From: Chloroflexota bacterium | GTDB lineage: Bacteria; Chloroflexota; Limnocylindria; P2-11E | NCBI GenBank assembly: GCA_005882255.1 | Contig: VBEZ01000125.1 | Span: 1 to 35,154, forward strand | DNA: 35,154 nucleotides | Reading direction: 5' to 3' | Part shown: piece by piece, positions 1 through 7,533 of the stretch | Layout: each line of letters starts with the position of its first letter | Numbering within the stretch: position 1 is the first letter of the stretch | Notes under the pieces: model-generated | What the model saw: only the letters and a program-made list of their open reading frames with translations | Databases searched by the model: none | Told to the model about the DNA's origin: nothing | Made by a program: the position numbers and the translations under genes

Positions 1-152
1 TCCATCTGATGATTGGCAACCTGCTCCTAGGTGAAGGTGTCCCTGTCTTCGTGGGCAAACCGGACGTGACCCTCCGGCTCATCGAGATCCGGAGATGGGA
101 GGGCTCCGACAATGCCCTCCTCCGCTACGAAGTTCGCCACAAAAGCATGTAA
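1..152 (+). CDS. DHFR-like reductase (RibD C-terminal family), 3' end only
   Basis: Only the last 49 codons are present, in the frame that ends at TAA 150-152; the start lies outside the window. The fragment reads LLLGEGVPVF, then LRLIEIRRWEG, then ALLRYEVR. This matches the closing strands of the dihydrofolate-reductase-like fold used by RibD C-terminal and YyaP/YwjB-type proteins, where a Gly-Glu/Gly-Gly-x-Pro-x-Phe turn is followed by a Leu-rich strand and a final x-L-x-Y strand. Such proteins are NADPH-dependent reductases of pterin or riboflavin intermediates, or uncharacterised relatives. The specific substrate cannot be judged from this tail. The following recombinase relic is on the same strand and probably unrelated. 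Confidence 0.6.
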   Translation, partial: HLMIGNLLLGEGVPVFVGKPDVTLRLIEIRRWEGSDNALLRYEVRHKSM

Positions 153-223
153 GGGCCCGTGTGGCGGGGCGCGGGCTATCACGTACCGTTCGTCGCGGCG
201 CTGGAATCCCCTGGAATCAGCTC

Positions 224-436
224 TCGCACCGGAATTTCGAGGCGCCACAGCTGGCGCAGGACATCCCGGCCGCGTGGGCGACGGGGTCGCCCGACGAACG
301 CCGGCGAATCGTGTGGTCGGTGTTCGAGATCATCCGGCTCCGCGAGGGCCGGATCGTCAGCGTCCGGCCGAAGTCAGCGACCGCGCCGTTGCTCGCGCTC
401 GCATGTTCGGTAAAGCGGTCCCGACCGGGATCGGCA
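224..436 (+). pseudogene. Tail of a site-specific (serine-type) recombinase, copy A
   Basis: The frame reads APQLAQDIPAAW, then SPDERRRIVWSVFEIIR, then GRIVSVRPKS and APLLALA. This pattern (a helix, an x-x-ERRR-x-x helix, then I-V-x-V-x-P-K and A-P-L) is typical of the C-terminal end of large serine recombinases after their zinc-ribbon and coiled-coil parts. No catalytic domain, start codon or upstream homology is visible in any frame, so it is a relic. Its last 124 bases recur at 3491-3614, and the end of that shared block is a piece of the tRNA-Asp 3' end. The open frame continues beyond 436 only as low-complexity GC-rich sequence. Family assignment rests on a short C-terminal match and is tentative. 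Confidence 0.5.
305..428 (+). repeat. Direct repeat copy A (recombinase tail plus tRNA-Asp 3' fragment)
   Basis: This block aligns without gaps to 3491-3614; by hand count about 102 of 124 bases agree. Its last 14 bases (415-428) are identical to the bases at 3601-3614, which are the 3' end of the tRNA-Asp gene. That is the arrangement expected of an att-type remnant after insertion at a tRNA. Confidence 0.8.
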
Positions 437-590
437 CGGCCAGACTGTGATCGGCGGTATCCGCTTCTCACTGTCTGTGGGCGCGCGGCGCTGGCCCGCG
501 CTCGTTACGCCTCCTCGGTCTCCCGCTCACGACTCGTTCTTGCGGCCGGGCGCGGCCAACGCACATCCGGCGTTGAGCGCCCCTCGCGCG

Positions 591-3341
591 TTACGGACAG
601 CCGAGCGCGGTCTTGATGTCTTGCGCGGCCGTGTTGAACGCGTTCGCCTCGGCCACGGAGATCTTCTTCCCCTTTTGCGCGTTCACCTCGTTGATGAAAG
701 CGTCGAGGTTGCTGCACGCGTTCGCGGTTTGACCCGCGTTGATGGCGGCGAGGATGTCGTTCAGCTTTGTGTTCAAGCTTCCGCCGGGCGCGTTCGGCAG
801 GTTGTTCACCAGGTCGATGAGGTTCGTGACCTGCTGGGACGCGCTGTTCACGTGGACGGTGAAGCTGCCGCTGGTCGGGTTCCCGGCCGCATCGGTAGCG
901 GTGCAATTGACCGTGGTGTCGCCGATCGGGAAGAGCGACCCTGACGCCGGCGCGCACGTGACCGTCGGCGTCGAGAGATTGTCGTTCGCCGGCGCGGCGT
1001 AGCTGACGTTCGCGCCCGCCGAGCTCGTGGCGTTGGCGGTGACCGACGAGAGGGCGAACGTCGGGGGTGTCGTGTCTCGCTTCACGGTGACCGTCTGCGA
1101 GTCCATCCCGCCGTCGCTCGTCGCGCTGCAAGTGAAGCTCATGCCGGCGGTATCGGTCGTCAGCATGCTGGTCGCGCAGCCCGTCGAGTTGAACGGCGTC
1201 TCGGGGTCGCTCACGGTCCAACTCACGGTGACGTTGCTTTGGTACCAGCCGTTGTTGCCGAGTGTCCCGGTCACCGTCGGGGTAATCACCGGCGCAGTCG
1301 TGTCTTTCAGGATGTGGAGGAGCGCCGTCGCGTGTCGACTCGCGGCACCGAACGAGCCCCTCGCGTCGAGCGTGAAGTCGCCGAACGACGTCGGGCCGGT
1401 CTGCACGTTCAGGAAGGACGACCCGCCGAGTGGGACGCTGGTGAAGTGCAACACCGTCGCGTCAGAGGGGGCGCCAGTCACGCTCAGCCCGAGCATGATC
1501 GGAGCGCCTCCGGTCGCCGAGCCGGCGACCGATCCGGTCTGGATCGTGTACGAGGCGAGCGTGGTCGGGCCGTTGCGATAGAGCGTGTTCTCCGCGGGTG
1601 TCAGCGAGAGGGTGAAGTCGAACACGTTCACGACGGTGTCCGCTGAGTTGCCGCTGCAACCGTTCGCGTCTGTGACGATAGCGCGGTATGTGTTGACGCC
1701 GAGGGCCGGCGAGTCGCTCAGGCTCGCGCCGCTGCCCACGAACGAGCCGCCGCGGGTCCACGAGAACGAGTAGGGCGCTGTTCCGCCGCCGGGGCTCGCG
1801 GTGAGAGTCAACGACGTGCCGAGCACGCTGGGGCCCGGCGGCGCCCCGGAAACGGTCACTGTGGGAGCGCCGTTCAGCTGCTGGCTCACCGGGGCCGACG
1901 CGCTCGCGTTGAACGCGTTATCGCCGCTGTACTCGGCCGTGAAGGAGTGCATCCCATCGGCGACGGACGGACTGAGCGAGGTGAGCCCGGATTGGACCGG
2001 CGCGGTGCCGAGGACGGTGCTGCCGTCCTTGAACGTGACGGTCCCGGTCGGCCCACCGTGGCCGGAGGCGGAGAGAACTCCGGCGGTGAGCTCCACCGGC
2101 TGGCAGGCGCCCGACGTGAAGAGTGTTGTCGTCGAATCGATCGGCGTGGGCTGGAAGAGCTCAGCCGACGCGAGCGGCGTCGTCCCGCTCGCGCGGCCAC
2201 CCACGACGAGGATCTTGGTGAAAAACGGCGTCGCGCCGAACAGCGTCGCGGTGTGGCCGCTGCGTGCCGTCGACATGCTGTTCACCGTCGACCAGGTGTC
2301 GGTCTTCGGGTCGTAGATCTCGGCGCTCGCGAGGCGCACGCCTGCGTCGAAGCCGCCGGTGACGAGGACACGGCCGTCGCGCATGAGCGTGGCCGCATGG
2401 TTCACGCGTGGCGTAGACATGCTCGCCGCGTTCGACCACGTGTTCGTCGCGGGGTTGTAGAGCTCCGCGCTCGCGAGGACGGGTGCGCTCCCGCTGTTCG
2501 CGTCGATGCCCCCGGTCACGAGGACGCGCCTCGTCCCGTCCGCGACGGTCACGAGGACCGCGGCCGCGTCCTGGCGGTTCACCGCCGGCGTACCGGCGTA
2601 GTACCAGGCGTTCGTGCCTGGGTCGTAGATCTCGGCATCGCGGTCGCAGATGATCGTCGAGCCGAGGTTCCCGCCCGCGTACAACACCTGTCCGCTTGGC
2701 AGCAGCGTCGCGTTGTAGCCGATGCGCCACGAGCGCATGTTCCCGGCGGAGGACCAAGTGTTGGTCCCGGGGTCGTAGATCTCCGCGGCGGTGTCAGTGA
2801 GCCCACCGCCCGCCAGGACGCGTCCGTCGAATAGCCGCACGACGCTGAAGTCCGCGCGACCCTTGCTCATGCTCCCGACGGTCGACCAGCTCAGCGTCGC
2901 AAGGTCGAAGATCTCAACGCTGGTGCTCGCTTGGAATCCACTCGAGACGCCGCAGTCGACGTTCACAAAGATGTCGCTCCCTTGCGTGACGCCTCCGGCC
3001 ACGAGAGCCTTCGTGCCTCCGGCGATCGACGTCGCGCCGTGGAGCGCGCGCCCGGTCGTCATCGGAAAGCTGAGCCAGTCATCGAAGACCGGACGGTAGA
3101 GGGCCGCGGCGGCCGACGGATCGATCCCCGTGAGCCCGACAAGATTCACGTGATCGTCTCCGCCCGCGATGAGCACCTTGTTGTCCGTGAGGAGCGTCGC
3201 CGTCGCGAACGCGTGACCAGTCGGCATGCTCGCACGCGGTATCCAGAGACCGGAGCTCGTCGCGGCGCTCGCGCGGCTCGGCACCGCGAGCGAACCGATC
3301 ACCAGCGACATCGCGACGCCCAAGGTGATGAGCTTTCCCAC
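591..3341 (-). CDS. Secreted kelch-repeat / Ig-like / HYR / FIMAH protein
   Basis: A predicted 916-residue exported protein. The chosen GTG at 3341 has GAGGAAGG just upstream and begins a clean signal peptide (KLITLGVAMSLVIGSLA, then SRASA). An in-frame ATG at 3383 overlaps the likely -10 box (3382-3387), so it is less likely. Residues about 30-400 contain at least five kelch repeats of the form 'VLVTGG...ASAELYNPATNTW', forming a beta-propeller. An Ig-like repeat (TGTVTFKDGSTVLGT, YSGDNAF), a second Ig/PKD-like domain ending near DANGCSG, further Ig-like segments and an HYR domain (FPIGDTTVNCTATDAAGN) follow. The last 80 residues (LIDLVNNLP to KTALGCP) resemble a FIMAH domain. This architecture suggests an adhesin or surface-exposed glycan/protein-binding protein. 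No catalytic site is recognised. It is the only intact gene between the two recombinase relics. Confidence 0.85.
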   Translation of the reverse strand: MGKLITLGVAMSLVIGSLAVPSRASAATSSGLWIPRASMPTGHAFATATLLTDNKVLIAGGDDHVNLVGLTGIDPSAAAALYRPVFDDWLSFPMTTGRALHGATSIAGGTKALVAGGVTQGSDIFVNVDCGVSSGFQASTSVEIFDLATLSWSTVGSMSKGRADFSVVRLFDGRVLAGGGLTDTAAEIYDPGTNTWSSAGNMRSWRIGYNATLLPSGQVLYAGGNLGSTIICDRDAEIYDPGTNAWYYAGTPAVNRQDAAAVLVTVADGTRRVLVTGGIDANSGSAPVLASAELYNPATNTWSNAASMSTPRVNHAATLMRDGRVLVTGGFDAGVRLASAEIYDPKTDTWSTVNSMSTARSGHTATLFGATPFFTKILVVGGRASGTTPLASAELFQPTPIDSTTTLFTSGACQPVELTAGVLSASGHGGPTGTVTFKDGSTVLGTAPVQSGLTSLSPSVADGMHSFTAEYSGDNAFNASASAPVSQQLNGAPTVTVSGAPPGPSVLGTSLTLTASPGGGTAPYSFSWTRGGSFVGSGASLSDSPALGVNTYRAIVTDANGCSGNSADTVVNVFDFTLSLTPAENTLYRNGPTTLASYTIQTGSVAGSATGGAPIMLGLSVTGAPSDATVLHFTSVPLGGSSFLNVQTGPTSFGDFTLDARGSFGAASRHATALLHILKDTTAPVITPTVTGTLGNNGWYQSNVTVSWTVSDPETPFNSTGCATSMLTTDTAGMSFTCSATSDGGMDSQTVTVKRDTTPPTFALSSVTANATSSAGANVSYAAPANDNLSTPTVTCAPASGSLFPIGDTTVNCTATDAAGNPTSGSFTVHVNSASQQVTNLIDLVNNLPNAPGGSLNTKLNDILAAINAGQTANACSNLDAFINEVNAQKGKKISVAEANAFNTAAQDIKTALGCP

Positions 3342-3381
3342 GCGACCTTCCTCTACCAGCTGCGACGCCGAGCCGCGCAAC

Positions 3382-3387
3382 ACTATA
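3382..3387 (-). promoter_or_regulatory. Probable -10 box of the kelch gene
   Basis: Read on the minus strand this is TATAGT, a near-consensus -10 hexamer in otherwise very GC-rich DNA. It would place the transcript start near 3375 and supports the 3341 start codon. No good -35 hexamer was found at the normal spacing. Confidence 0.45.
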
Positions 3388-3484
3388 GCCCGGCCTAAGT
3401 GAGGTCCCCACGGGCCATCGTCAAGGTCTTGATGATCACACGCGCGGACAGTCGGGCTGACGGCATCGCCGGGAACGTACTCAG

Positions 3485-3640
3485 CGTCGCCGAATCGTGT
3501 GGTCCGTGTTCGAAATTATCCGGATCCGCAAGGAAAGGATCCTCAGCGTGCCGCCCAGGTCAACGACTGCGCCGTTGCTCGCGCTCCGGAGTTCGATACT
3601 GCGGTCCCGACCGGATTCGAACCGGCGATCTCGTCCTTGA
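3485..3640 (+). pseudogene. Tail of a site-specific recombinase, copy B, running into tRNA-Asp
   Basis: Starting just after an in-frame stop, the frame reads RRRIVWSVFEIIRIRKERIL, then SVPPRSTTAPLLAL. It then passes antisense through the tRNA-Asp 3' half to a TGA at 3638-3640. It is the same C-terminal segment as copy A, more truncated at its 5' end. A recombinase coding sequence that runs into a tRNA 3' end is typical of an integrated element whose recombinase gene lies next to its attachment site. Only this tail remains, so it cannot be active. Confidence 0.5.
3491..3614 (+). repeat. Direct repeat copy B, overlapping the tRNA-Asp 3' end
   Basis: Partner of 305-428, same length and no gaps. 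The final 14 bases are the acceptor/T-arm end of the tRNA-Asp gene and are perfectly conserved in copy A, whereas the preceding recombinase-like part has drifted by roughly one base in five. Confidence 0.8.
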
Positions 3641-3675
3641 CAGGGACGTATGCTAGGCCGCTGCACCACGGGACC
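3602..3675 (-). tRNA. tRNA-Asp (anticodon GTC)
   Basis: Read on the minus strand the molecule folds as a normal cloverleaf. The acceptor GGTCCCG pairs with CGGGACC, and the D stem GTGC pairs with GCAT (one wobble). The anticodon stem CGTCC/GGACG encloses the loop CTGTCAA, giving anticodon GTC. The T arm is GCCGG-TTCGAAT-CCGGT. The discriminator base is G, as expected for tRNA-Asp, and only CA of the tail follows in the DNA. It sits 3' of a terminator and is the likely attachment site of the insertion to its left. Confidence 0.95.
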
Positions 3676-3730
3676 ATGCGCTGCGAAAGCGTTTTGTGCT
3701 CCGCTCGCGCCTCACCATTCTGACAGAGAC

Positions 3731-3774
3731 GAAAAAAGAGGCGGCGAGTGCGCTTCCTTTCACTCGCCGCCTCT
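3731..3774 (-). terminator. Rho-independent terminator of the lexA-dinB operon
   Basis: Bases 3737-3750 and 3761-3774 form a perfect 14-bp stem with a 10-base loop. On the minus strand the stem is followed by a T run (complement of 3731-3737). It lies between the last gene of the minus-strand operon and tRNA-Asp. Confidence 0.85.
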
Positions 3775-3796
3775 GCCGGTGTGGCCGATGTCAGCG

Positions 3797-4081
3797 CTAG
3801 ATCGTCGCCACCTCGCCTTGCCGAAGGCGCTTCGTCACTTCATTCGTCAATCGGCTGGTCCTTGCGAGCCCCGCGAGCGTGAAGTCGAGACCCGCCTCCT
3901 TCAGCTCCTCGTAACCGAGCCCCCGATACAGCCGTTTGCCGGCGACGTAGCACATCTCGTCGTACAACACGGGCCATTCGGCGCCTCTTCGCTCGAAGCA
4001 GAAGGCGATGAAATCGATCGCCACCTGGGCGATCCTCTCCTCTGGCACTCCGTCCCTCCCAGATGCGACAGGGCGCATCAT
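3797..4081 (-). CDS. Conserved-looking 94-residue protein of unknown function, last gene of the SOS-type operon
   Basis: I do not recognise the family. The protein is 94 residues, soluble and mixed alpha/beta in character. A helical N-half contains IAQVAIDFIAFCFERRGAEW and YDEMCYVAG, followed by a Gly/Leu turn (RLYRGLGYEELKEAG) and a basic C-terminal helix (RTSRLTNEVTKRLRQ). No membrane segment or zinc motif is visible. The ATG at 4081 is preferred over an upstream GTG at 4087 because it gives the same 4-base ATGA overlap with the preceding small ORF that links the other operon genes. The strong terminator comes directly after it. Position downstream of dinB under the lexA promoter implies expression on DNA damage; the role itself is unknown. 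Confidence 0.65.
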   Translation of the reverse strand: MMRPVASGRDGVPEERIAQVAIDFIAFCFERRGAEWPVLYDEMCYVAGKRLYRGLGYEELKEAGLDFTLAGLARTSRLTNEVTKRLRQGEVATI

Positions 4082-4182
4082 CCGCACCCTCTAACGAAGC
4101 GACAAGGGTTTTCGTCCACGTTCTTGTCCACAGCTTTCTCCACACGATCTGACCACGTTTCCCACAGGCCATCCACAGTCAT
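4078..4182 (-). CDS. Possible 34-residue small protein between dinB and the 94-residue gene
   Basis: Its ATG overlaps the dinB stop (ATGA at 4179-4182), and its TGA overlaps the next start (ATGA at 4078-4081), continuing the overlap chain of this operon. The product begins MTVDGLWETWSDRVEKAVDK and ends in a short Cys/Arg-rich stretch. It would form an acidic amphipathic helix with two Trp residues. By hand count about 61% of third positions are G or C, lower than neighbouring genes, so it may be a decaying or recently formed gene. Repeated Val-Asp codons produce GTGGAC/GTGGAT strings that look like DnaA boxes on the other strand. No family is recognised. Confidence 0.35.
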   Translation of the reverse strand: MTVDGLWETWSDRVEKAVDKNVDENPCRFVRGCG

Positions 4183-5408
4183 GTCGATTTCTTCGTCCTG
4201 CGATCCGAGAAACGACGACGCTCACGCAGGCGCGCGCTCGCACGATCGAGCGCGGTGTCGCCGAACTTCTCACGCACGGCATCAAGTGCTGCGTTGAGTC
4301 GTGTCGTGCGCACATGATCGAAGAGCCCCATCTGACGTCCGATCTCGATACCGGACGCGGTGACCCCGACCAGGCGCACCGGGCTGGTCCGACCGTTGCG
4401 GCGGTCCTCCGCGAGCGCGTCGCGTAGCAATTGACGCGCGGTGCCGAAGATCTTGAGATCGTCGTCCGTCGGCTCGGCGAGCGTGCGCTGGCGCGTGCGC
4501 GTCTCGAATGGCGCGACGCGCAGATGCAGCGTGATGGTGCGACCGCGGAGCTGTTGACCGCGGAGCCGACGCCCGACTCCCTCCGAAAGGGCCAGGAGCA
4601 TCGATTCGATGGTCGCGCCATCGAGCGTGTTGCGATCGAAGGTATGTGAGTGGCCCACGGATTTTGGCGTTCGGCCGTCGCCGATGACCACACCTTCGTC
4701 GATGCCGTGAGCGCGCTCCCAGATGTGACGCCCGTGCTCGCCGAGGCGCGTCTCGAGCACGCTCACGTCCATCGCCGCCAGCTCGGCGATCGTCCTCAGC
4801 CCCCAGCCTTCGAGGACCTCCCGCGTCTTCGGTCCGACACCCCAGAGCCGGCCGAGCTCGAGTGGCGCGAGGAACGCCTCCTCACCGCCGGCGGGCACGA
4901 TGACCAGACCATCGGGCTTGCGCAGGTCGGAACCGATCTTCGCGCAGAGCTTGTTCGTCGCGACTCCCACCGACAGCACCAGACCGAGCTGCTCGCGCAC
5001 GTCGCGTTTCAGCGCTCTCGCGATGCTCTCCGCGCCGCCGAACAGATGCTCGGTCGCGGTGACGTCGAGGAACGCCTCGTCGAGCGAGATCGGCTCGACC
5101 AGCGGCGTCCGCTCGGCAAAGAGCGCCATGACCGCGTCGGACGCGGCCTCGTACTTCTGGCCGTCACCCGGCACGAAGATCCCGTCAGGGCACAGCCGGC
5201 CCGCGGTCTGGAGCGGCATCGCGGAGTGGATGCCGAACGCGCGTGCTTCGTACGAGGCCGCGGCGACGACGCCCCGGTCGTTCGGTCCGCCGCCCACGAT
5301 CACCGGCTTCCCCCGGTACTCGGGGTGATCGCGCTGCTCGACCGACGCGTAGAAGGCGTCGAGGTCGCAGTGCAGGATCGCGCGGTGCTCCGGCACCATG
5401 ACGTTCAT
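4179..5408 (-). CDS. dinB: DNA polymerase IV (Y-family translesion polymerase)
   Basis: A 409-residue Y-family polymerase that copies past damaged template bases with low fidelity. The catalytic Asp and the first palm motif are in CDLDAFYASVE (D15, with the Phe-Tyr steric-gate pair at 19-20). The second metal-binding motif is SLDEAFLD (D110, E111). The fingers (ARAFGIHSAMP), the thumb helix-hairpin-helix (LWGVGPKTREVLEGWGL) and the little-finger domain (GHSHTFDRNTL to GVTASGIEI) are all present, and the length is normal. The C-terminal tail is very basic. A beta-clamp-binding candidate, QMGLFDH, lies near residue 370. Its ATG overlaps the stop of the upstream glycosylase-like gene (ATGA), so it is translationally coupled to it and falls in the lexA transcript. 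Confidence 0.97.
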   Translation of the reverse strand: MNVMVPEHRAILHCDLDAFYASVEQRDHPEYRGKPVIVGGGPNDRGVVAAASYEARAFGIHSAMPLQTAGRLCPDGIFVPGDGQKYEAASDAVMALFAERTPLVEPISLDEAFLDVTATEHLFGGAESIARALKRDVREQLGLVLSVGVATNKLCAKIGSDLRKPDGLVIVPAGGEEAFLAPLELGRLWGVGPKTREVLEGWGLRTIAELAAMDVSVLETRLGEHGRHIWERAHGIDEGVVIGDGRTPKSVGHSHTFDRNTLDGATIESMLLALSEGVGRRLRGQQLRGRTITLHLRVAPFETRTRQRTLAEPTDDDLKIFGTARQLLRDALAEDRRNGRTSPVRLVGVTASGIEIGRQMGLFDHVRTTRLNAALDAVREKFGDTALDRASARLRERRRFSDRRTKKST

Positions 5409-6433
5409 CCCACGCGCGCGCCGTGCGTCTTCGCGTCAGGAGCCATGAAGCGCGCCAGCGCCTCGCCCTCCTCCACCGCTGCGGCGCGCGCGGCAGGTGC
5501 CAAGGGGCCGAATGGACGGATGCGTACGACCGCGTCGCTCTTCGTGCGATCGCGGTGCTCGTAGCCGATGAGCAGCTCGTCGTAACGCGGCAGGAAGCGC
5601 ACCGGCGCGGGCGTGTCCGACGCCGGTCGCGGCGCGCGAGGCACGTCGAACAGGACGTGACCCTGCTCGTCTCTGAACCGCCGGAAAGATGGGGCGAGCT
5701 GGTCGAGGACGGGTCGGATGCGTGCGGGAACCTGCCCCGCGAACTGCGCGATGTCGGCGAGGCTGGCGGGCCCGAACGCCGCGAGATACCTGCGGATGAG
5801 CAGTCGGAGCGCGTCCTCTTCCGAGGGGCGGGAACCGTTGCCGATCCAGTGGCGTGCCGCGACGTATGGCGCGTTCGTCCCGCCATACGACCAGTGGCCG
5901 CCCGGCGGAGCGGACACAAGATCCGCGTGCGCGCTCACGAACCGCCAGATGAGCCATTTGTAGGGACCGCCGAATGAGCCAAGGCGTTCGGTGAGGTGCG
6001 CGACGACCTCCTCTTTCAGACGAGGCTCTCGCGCGAACGCGACCGCGAGCTTCGCGACGGCGTTGGGATCCACGCCCTGCCCGACCTGGAGGCGGTTCCA
6101 CGCGCCGCGCTGGAGATCTTGGGTCGCGACGGCGTACGCGAAAAAGTCGCGCGCACTCACGAGGTGAAGCGTGCCGCGCATGAGCCGCGCGCGGATGACG
6201 GTGTGCGTCTGCTCGATCGCGTTCCAGAGGCGTTCGCGCTTGAAGTTCTCGAGGCGTGACCACAGCGCCACGTACGGCGACGGCGCCCACTGTGCCTGCA
6301 ATGCGGCGAGACGCTCGATCGCGGTGACGACCGGGATCGCTGTGCGTTCGAGGAGCATCTGGCGCGCGAGGGTGGCGCGGTTCAGCTGGCGCAACGTGAG
6401 GACGGGAGCATCGACGGCGGGGCGCTTGCTCAC
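5405..6433 (-). CDS. AlkZ/YcaQ-like winged-helix DNA glycosylase, paralogue 2
   Basis: 342 residues from the GTG at 6433, which overlaps the upstream stop (GTGA). A longer in-frame ATG start would bury 50 residues in the preceding gene and has no homology. The start LTLRQLNRATLARQML followed by RLAALQAQWAPSPYVALWSRL is characteristic of the HTH_42 / AlkZ-like family. In AlkZ and E. coli YcaQ (AlkX) the Gln-x-Gln motif is catalytic and unhooks bulky or interstrand-crosslinked N7 adducts. Here the motif is Q46-A-Q48. Winged-helix segments follow, with the C-terminal beta-barrel part FLPRYDELLIGY. It lies between its paralogue and dinB. Glycosylase activity is inferred from the family; some members are uncharacterised. 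Confidence 0.85.
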   Translation of the reverse strand: MSKRPAVDAPVLTLRQLNRATLARQMLLERTAIPVVTAIERLAALQAQWAPSPYVALWSRLENFKRERLWNAIEQTHTVIRARLMRGTLHLVSARDFFAYAVATQDLQRGAWNRLQVGQGVDPNAVAKLAVAFAREPRLKEEVVAHLTERLGSFGGPYKWLIWRFVSAHADLVSAPPGGHWSYGGTNAPYVAARHWIGNGSRPSEEDALRLLIRRYLAAFGPASLADIAQFAGQVPARIRPVLDQLAPSFRRFRDEQGHVLFDVPRAPRPASDTPAPVRFLPRYDELLIGYEHRDRTKSDAVVRIRPFGPLAPAARAAAVEEGEALARFMAPDAKTHGARVG

Positions 6434-7533
6434 GCCTTCACTCCGTGCGTCTTCGCGTCCGGATAATAGAAGCGGACCAGTCGCTCGCCTTCGTCGACCA
6501 GCGCAGCCCTGTCGCCCTTCGCGAGTCGTTTGAAGGGCAGGAGCTCCAGTACCGCCTGCTTCGGCGTGGCGCCGATCTTCCACCGACCCGCGACGAAGCC
6601 GTCGACGAGGAACGTCGTCCAGACCTCGGCCGAGAAGATCACCTGCTTCTTGTATTCCGCCGGGAGGATCCGCGTCCGTTCTGCCGCATCGTGGCCGAGG
6701 ATCGCCGCGTCGAAGCGCGCGAGGAAACGCGCCGGCGCGACCGTGTCGGCTGCTGGACGAGGGGACTTCGCGAGGTCGAACAGCTCGCGTCCACGCTCGT
6801 CGCGGAATCGGCGAAGGTCGGCGATGCGTCCGAGCGCTTCACGCAGCGGCGGCACGCGGCAGCCGGTCCAGCTTGCGAGGTCGCCGACCGTCGACGGACC
6901 GAAGGCGCCGAGGTAGCGACGTGCGACGAGGTCGAACGCGGCGTCCGGCTTCGGCGCTTTGCGAAGCTTCGCCGGCGGCGCCACGAACCGCGCCAGCTGA
7001 CGGTGCTCCCAGCGCGCGCCGCCCTTCTCCCAGATGATCCCGCTCGCGGTGACCGCCGCGAAGAGGTACCAGTTGCGGAGGCGCTCGTCCTGCGGCGCGT
7101 CACGCGAGATGAACTCACGGATCTCGTCGCGCGTGCGCGGCGTCGCCGCGAACTTGAAGACCCTGTCGTGGATGTCCTTGAGCGTGGCGAGATCCGGTCC
7201 TCCCGGCGGCCGCCACGCGGCGAAGCGTCCATCAAGGGTCGCGAGCGCGTACGCCGCGTACTCCTTCGCGCTGACGAGGTGAAGAGTCGCGCGCATGAGG
7301 GTCGCCTTGATGACCAGCCCCTTTTCGATCGATGCCGTGAGGTCCTCGCGCGTGAATCCCGCGAGCCGCGACCACAGCGCGACGTACGGTGACGGCGCCC
7401 ACTGGCCTTGAAGACCGGCGAGGCGCTCGATCGCATCGACGACGCCGACGCGCCGACGGGTAAGGAGCATCTGACGCGCGAGCAGCGCACGGTTGAGCTC
7501 GCGAAGCGTCAGCGTTCGGGGCGCGACCGTCAT
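6430..7533 (-). CDS. AlkZ/YcaQ-like winged-helix DNA glycosylase, paralogue 1
   Basis: 367 residues, same family and domain order as the following gene. It has an N-terminal helix LRELNRALLARQML, RLAGLQGQWAPSPYVALWSRL with the Gln-x-Gln motif at Q42/Q44 (Gly in the middle instead of the usual aliphatic residue), TLHLVSAKEYAAYAL, winged-helix repeats, and a C-terminal segment with FLARFDAAILGHD and FVDGFVAGRWKI. The two genes clearly arose by duplication but have diverged over their full length, so they probably favour different adducts. Its ATG overlaps the tnpB stop (ATGA at 7530-7533), and its stop overlaps the next GTG. Linkage to lexA and dinB supports a DNA-repair role over alternatives such as transcription factor. 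Confidence 0.85.
   Translation of the reverse strand: MTVAPRTLTLRELNRALLARQMLLTRRRVGVVDAIERLAGLQGQWAPSPYVALWSRLAGFTREDLTASIEKGLVIKATLMRATLHLVSAKEYAAYALATLDGRFAAWRPPGGPDLATLKDIHDRVFKFAATPRTRDEIREFISRDAPQDERLRNWYLFAAVTASGIIWEKGGARWEHRQLARFVAPPAKLRKAPKPDAAFDLVARRYLGAFGPSTVGDLASWTGCRVPPLREALGRIADLRRFRDERGRELFDLAKSPRPAADTVAPARFLARFDAAILGHDAAERTRILPAEYKKQVIFSAEVWTTFLVDGFVAGRWKIGATPKQAVLELLPFKRLAKGDRAALVDEGERLVRFYYPDAKTHGVKA

Noticed and set aside
3399-3723. Short open frames over the tRNA-Asp region giving peptides such as GPDRIRTGDL
   Set aside because: These are translations across a tRNA, a well-known annotation artefact.
4111-4177. Five TTnTCCAC(A/G)-like sites in about 65 bases, spaced 11-22 bases, resembling a DnaA-box array
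   Set aside because: They fall inside the 34-codon ORF, where they arise from repeated GTG-GAC/GAT (Val-Asp) and TGG codons on the opposite strand, and no AT-rich region is adjacent.
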